In this document: positions 62,107 through 64,000 of the stretch, piece by piece | Numbering within the stretch: position 1 is the stretch's first letter | Layout: each line of letters opens with the position of its first letter | NCBI GenBank assembly: GCA_900314595.1 | Contig: OMVW01000003.1 | Coordinates: forward strand, 100,214 to 164,213 | Length of the DNA: 64,000 bases | Direction: 5' to 3' | Source of the DNA: an uncultured Dialister sp. | GTDB taxonomy: Bacteria > Bacillota > Negativicutes > Veillonellales > Dialisteraceae | Notes under the pieces: model-generated | Seen by the model: the letters and a program-made list of their open reading frames with translations, nothing else | Database searches by the model: none | Told to the model about the DNA's origin: nothing | Program-made: the position numbers and the translations under genes

Positions 62107-62871
62107 TCACTTTTTCTTCTTGCTCACCATAAACCCTGTAGCCTGTTGATTGGCCATGATGACAACATCGGAAATCTGTACCCTTTTCGGCTGATCGGCT
62201 ACGAAAGCGATGATATTGGCAATATCTTCAGCCTGAAGGGCATCTACACCTTCATAAACGGCAGCAGCTCTCTTTTTATCACCATGGAAACGGACCTCAC
62301 TGAAAGGAGTCTCCACGATGCCCGGTTGGATTGTGGTAACCTTGATATTACTGTCAATAACATCAATCCGGATTCCATCGCTGAATGTCTTAACGGCTGC
62401 TTTTGTCGCACAGTATACTGCTGCTCCCGCATACGCATAAAGTCCTGCCGTGGAACCCATATTGATGATATGGCCTTCATTGGCTTTGAGCATGGCAGGG
62501 AGAAAAGCGCGTGTCATAAGGAAAAGTCCTTTGATATTGGTCTCCACCATCTGGAGAATATCATCTTCATCCGTTTCCTCATAAGGTTCAAGACCTCTGG
62601 CGAGACCTGCATCATTAAGAAGGATATAAGGCGTCCCCACCTCTTTCAGACAGCGGATGGTCACTTCATGAATTTCATCTGAATTCTGTACATCCAGTTT
62701 ATAAGCAGTCACAGATACTTTCTCTTTTTCTTCAATTTCTTTTTTTATCTTTGCCAGTTTTTCTTCATTTCTGGCCGCCAGGACCAGATCATATCCTTTT
62801 TCTGCCAAAGCTTTCGCAGTCGCCAGACCAATTCCGCTGGTGGCGCCGGTGATGAATGCAAAATGACTCAT
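62107..62871 (-). CDS. SDR-family NAD(P)-dependent oxidoreductase (YdfG type)
   Basis: A 254-residue classical short-chain dehydrogenase. FAFITGATSGIGLATAKALAE is the cofactor loop, ILLNDAGLARGLEPYEE holds the NNAG-equivalent, INMGSTAGLYAYAGAAVYCATK has the Ser/Tyr/Lys triad, and IQPGIVETPFSEVRFHGD resembles YdfG 3-hydroxy acid (serine/allo-threonine) dehydrogenases. The ATG at 62871 has AGGAG upstream; a longer frame would add 69 non-conserved residues. Confidence 0.88.
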   Translation of the reverse strand: MSHFAFITGATSGIGLATAKALAEKGYDLVLAARNEEKLAKIKKEIEEKEKVSVTAYKLDVQNSDEIHEVTIRCLKEVGTPYILLNDAGLARGLEPYEETDEDDILQMVETNIKGLFLMTRAFLPAMLKANEGHIINMGSTAGLYAYAGAAVYCATKAAVKTFSDGIRIDVIDSNIKVTTIQPGIVETPFSEVRFHGDKKRAAAVYEGVDALQAEDIANIIAFVADQPKRVQISDVVIMANQQATGFMVSKKKK

Positions 62872-62958
62872 ATGGACTCTCCTTCTGATATAATAATAAG
62901 AAATATATTTTATTATACCCAATTTCAATTCCCTGTCACAGAGAAAAAGGAGAATCTT

Positions 62959-63579
62959 ATGAAATATCTGCCCATCGCCTTCATGATGGCTTCTGCCCTC
63001 ATTCTCCCGGGCTGCGGGAAAGAGGAAAAACCGGCTCTGCCGCCGGCTGCTCCTTCCGTTTCTGCCCCGGCAGTCCATGAAATCAGTAAAGAATCATCTG
63101 AGCTTTACGAGCAAGCGATTTCTGCCTATGGAAAGGGGGATCACAGGACAGCCCTGAACCTCGCCGATGAGGCTCTTGGGAGAGATGGTGAAAATTACAA
63201 GGCCCTTTCCCTCAAAGGAATCCTGGAAGCCTTTGATACTTCCCCGGAAAAAGGAATAGAAACGATCAGGAAATCCCTTGCCATCAATCCAGACTATACC
63301 CAGGCTTTTTTCGACATGGCTATGGCCCAGAAATTGGGGAAGCATTATGATGAATCCATTCGGTATTTCCAAAAGGTCATCGAAAAAGACCCGCAGAATA
63401 CCTGGTCTTACTATGGGATTGCCACCAACTATGCCGACAAGAGGGATAAGGCCAAAGCCCTGGAATACTTAAAAAAATCGATTTCCCTGGACCCGCAGCA
63501 TGTGAGACCCGAAGCCTCTACCCAGGACCATTTCCTTTGGCTCCATGGAGACAAAGACTTTGAAAGTCTGGTGAAATAA
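62959..63579 (+). CDS. TPR-repeat lipoprotein
   Basis: A 206-residue protein. Residues 1-19 are a signal peptide ending in LPGC, a lipobox. A Pro/Ala linker follows, then four or five tetratricopeptide repeats (YEQAISAYGKGDHRTALNLA; FDMAMAQKLGKHYDESIRYF; YGIATNYADKRDKAKALEYL). It should be anchored outside the cytoplasmic membrane or in the outer membrane and act as a protein-binding scaffold. AAGGAG precedes the ATG at 62959. Partners unknown. Confidence 0.85.
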   Translation: MKYLPIAFMMASALILPGCGKEEKPALPPAAPSVSAPAVHEISKESSELYEQAISAYGKGDHRTALNLADEALGRDGENYKALSLKGILEAFDTSPEKGIETIRKSLAINPDYTQAFFDMAMAQKLGKHYDESIRYFQKVIEKDPQNTWSYYGIATNYADKRDKAKALEYLKKSISLDPQHVRPEASTQDHFLWLHGDKDFESLVK

Positions 63580-63588
63580 GAAATTCCT

Positions 63589-63897
63589 ATGAAATACGCA
63601 TTCATCCTTTCCATTCTTTCGCTGGTGCTCTACCATGATATATTTCTTTCTGCCGCCGGAGTGCTGGGATATGCAGCAGGTATTTTCTTTCTTTTTACAT
63701 ACAGGGAGAAGCCAGCCATTCTGGCCATCGGCTGCATTTCCACTATAGTCATCACCCTCATGTATTTTTCCTGGGATTTTTCCTTTGAAGGATATATGCA
63801 TATCGGTATAGCCTGGTCTATGACCATCACAGCTTTTGTGGTCATCCTGACCCTGGTAAGCCTGATTATGAAAATAAAAGATATACTGGTCAAATGA
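63589..63897 (+). CDS. Small hydrophobic membrane protein
   Basis: A 102-residue protein with three or four predicted membrane segments (about 2-14, 20-37, 43-60, 70-95) and a Lys-rich end (MKIKDILVK). It lies 9 bases after the TPR lipoprotein on the same strand and is probably co-transcribed, though no clear ribosome binding site is visible. No family recognised. Confidence 0.6.
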   Translation: MKYAFILSILSLVLYHDIFLSAAGVLGYAAGIFFLFTYREKPAILAIGCISTIVITLMYFSWDFSFEGYMHIGIAWSMTITAFVVILTLVSLIMKIKDILVK

Positions 63898-63912
63898 CCA
63901 TCAAAAAGAAAT

Positions 63913-63931
63913 CCACCAGCATAGCTGGTGG
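63913..63931. repeat. Hairpin CCACCAGC-ATA-GCTGGTGG
   Basis: A perfect 8-base-pair stem with a three-base loop followed by TTCTTC. It could weakly terminate the preceding operon. The shape also resembles the subterminal hairpin of IS200/IS605-like elements. The window ends about 70 bases later, so this cannot be settled here. Confidence 0.5.
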
Positions 63932-63970
63932 TTCTTCACATGCGGCCACAAGGGCCTTTTATTACTGGCT

Positions 63971-63984
63971 GCGCGTTAACGCGC
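63971..63984. repeat. 14-base perfect palindrome GCGCGTTAACGCGC
   Basis: Fully self-complementary, 40 bases after the CCACCAGC hairpin, at the edge of the window. Role unknown. Confidence 0.5.
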
Positions 63985-64000
63985 TTGTGCTTCTGTCACT

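Overview
The window is 64 kb of ordinary bacterial chromosome, densely coded and mostly on the minus strand. The gene content points to a diderm Firmicute of the class Negativicutes, probably a Veillonellaceae member close to Dialister, Megasphaera or Veillonella. This placement is inferred. It rests on Firmicutes traits (a PolC-type replicase, two T-box leaders, HrcA/CIRCE heat-shock control, a fused IspH-S1 protein, ScpAB) found next to outer-membrane traits (a bifunctional heptose kinase/adenylyltransferase, an ADP-heptose-type glycosyltransferase, an RND efflux pump).

Layout. 1-3.3 kb: the end of a methionine-type ABC transporter binding lipoprotein, a class-I glutamine-amidotransferase-like hydrolase behind a strong promoter and an attenuator-like leader, and an MFS exporter. 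3.3-8.7 kb: a surface-polysaccharide (LPS core) cluster with heptosyltransferase, HldE, a GT4 glycosyltransferase, a nucleotide-sugar epimerase and an SGNH hydrolase. 8.8-13.2 kb: a two-gene RND pump with an operator-like palindrome over its promoter. 14-18.2 kb: a T-box-controlled methionine operon (MetH reactivation-domain protein, MetH, MetF). 18.3-27.8 kb: TVP38-family membrane protein, threonine synthase, three tRNAs (Arg-CCG, Lys-CTT, Val-GAC), alanine racemase, HemW-LepA, and two EamA transporters. 27.9-36.9 kb: a PolC lacking its inserted proofreading exonuclease, a VanW protein, DNA polymerase III delta, ComEC and ComEA. 36.9-48.3 kb: a long housekeeping run (coaD, rsmD, gpsA, plsY, der, ispH-S1, plsC, cmk, a BaiN-like flavoprotein, rluB, scpB, scpA). 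48.4-53.4 kb, plus strand: an Orn/Lys/Arg-type decarboxylase, a Trp T-box with trpEG, and rpsD. 53.8-58.8 kb: hrcA-grpE-dnaK-dnaJ under CIRCE. 58.9-62 kb: a DASS/SLC13 anion transporter with a highly structured leader, then rpsF-ssb-rpsR. 62.1-64 kb: an SDR enzyme, a TPR lipoprotein, a small membrane protein, and palindromes at the right edge that could be the end of an IS200/IS605-like element.

No CRISPR array, prophage, complete insertion sequence or rRNA gene was seen. The most interesting items are regulatory or architectural: the multi-hairpin leader of the DASS transporter, the four-segment attenuator ahead of the amidotransferase-like gene, the exonuclease-less PolC, a methionine T-box whose specifier can be read as ATG or TGG, and a ComEC whose C-terminal domain has lost the metallo-beta-lactamase metal ligands. 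Several start codons were moved to sites with a well-placed ribosome binding site.
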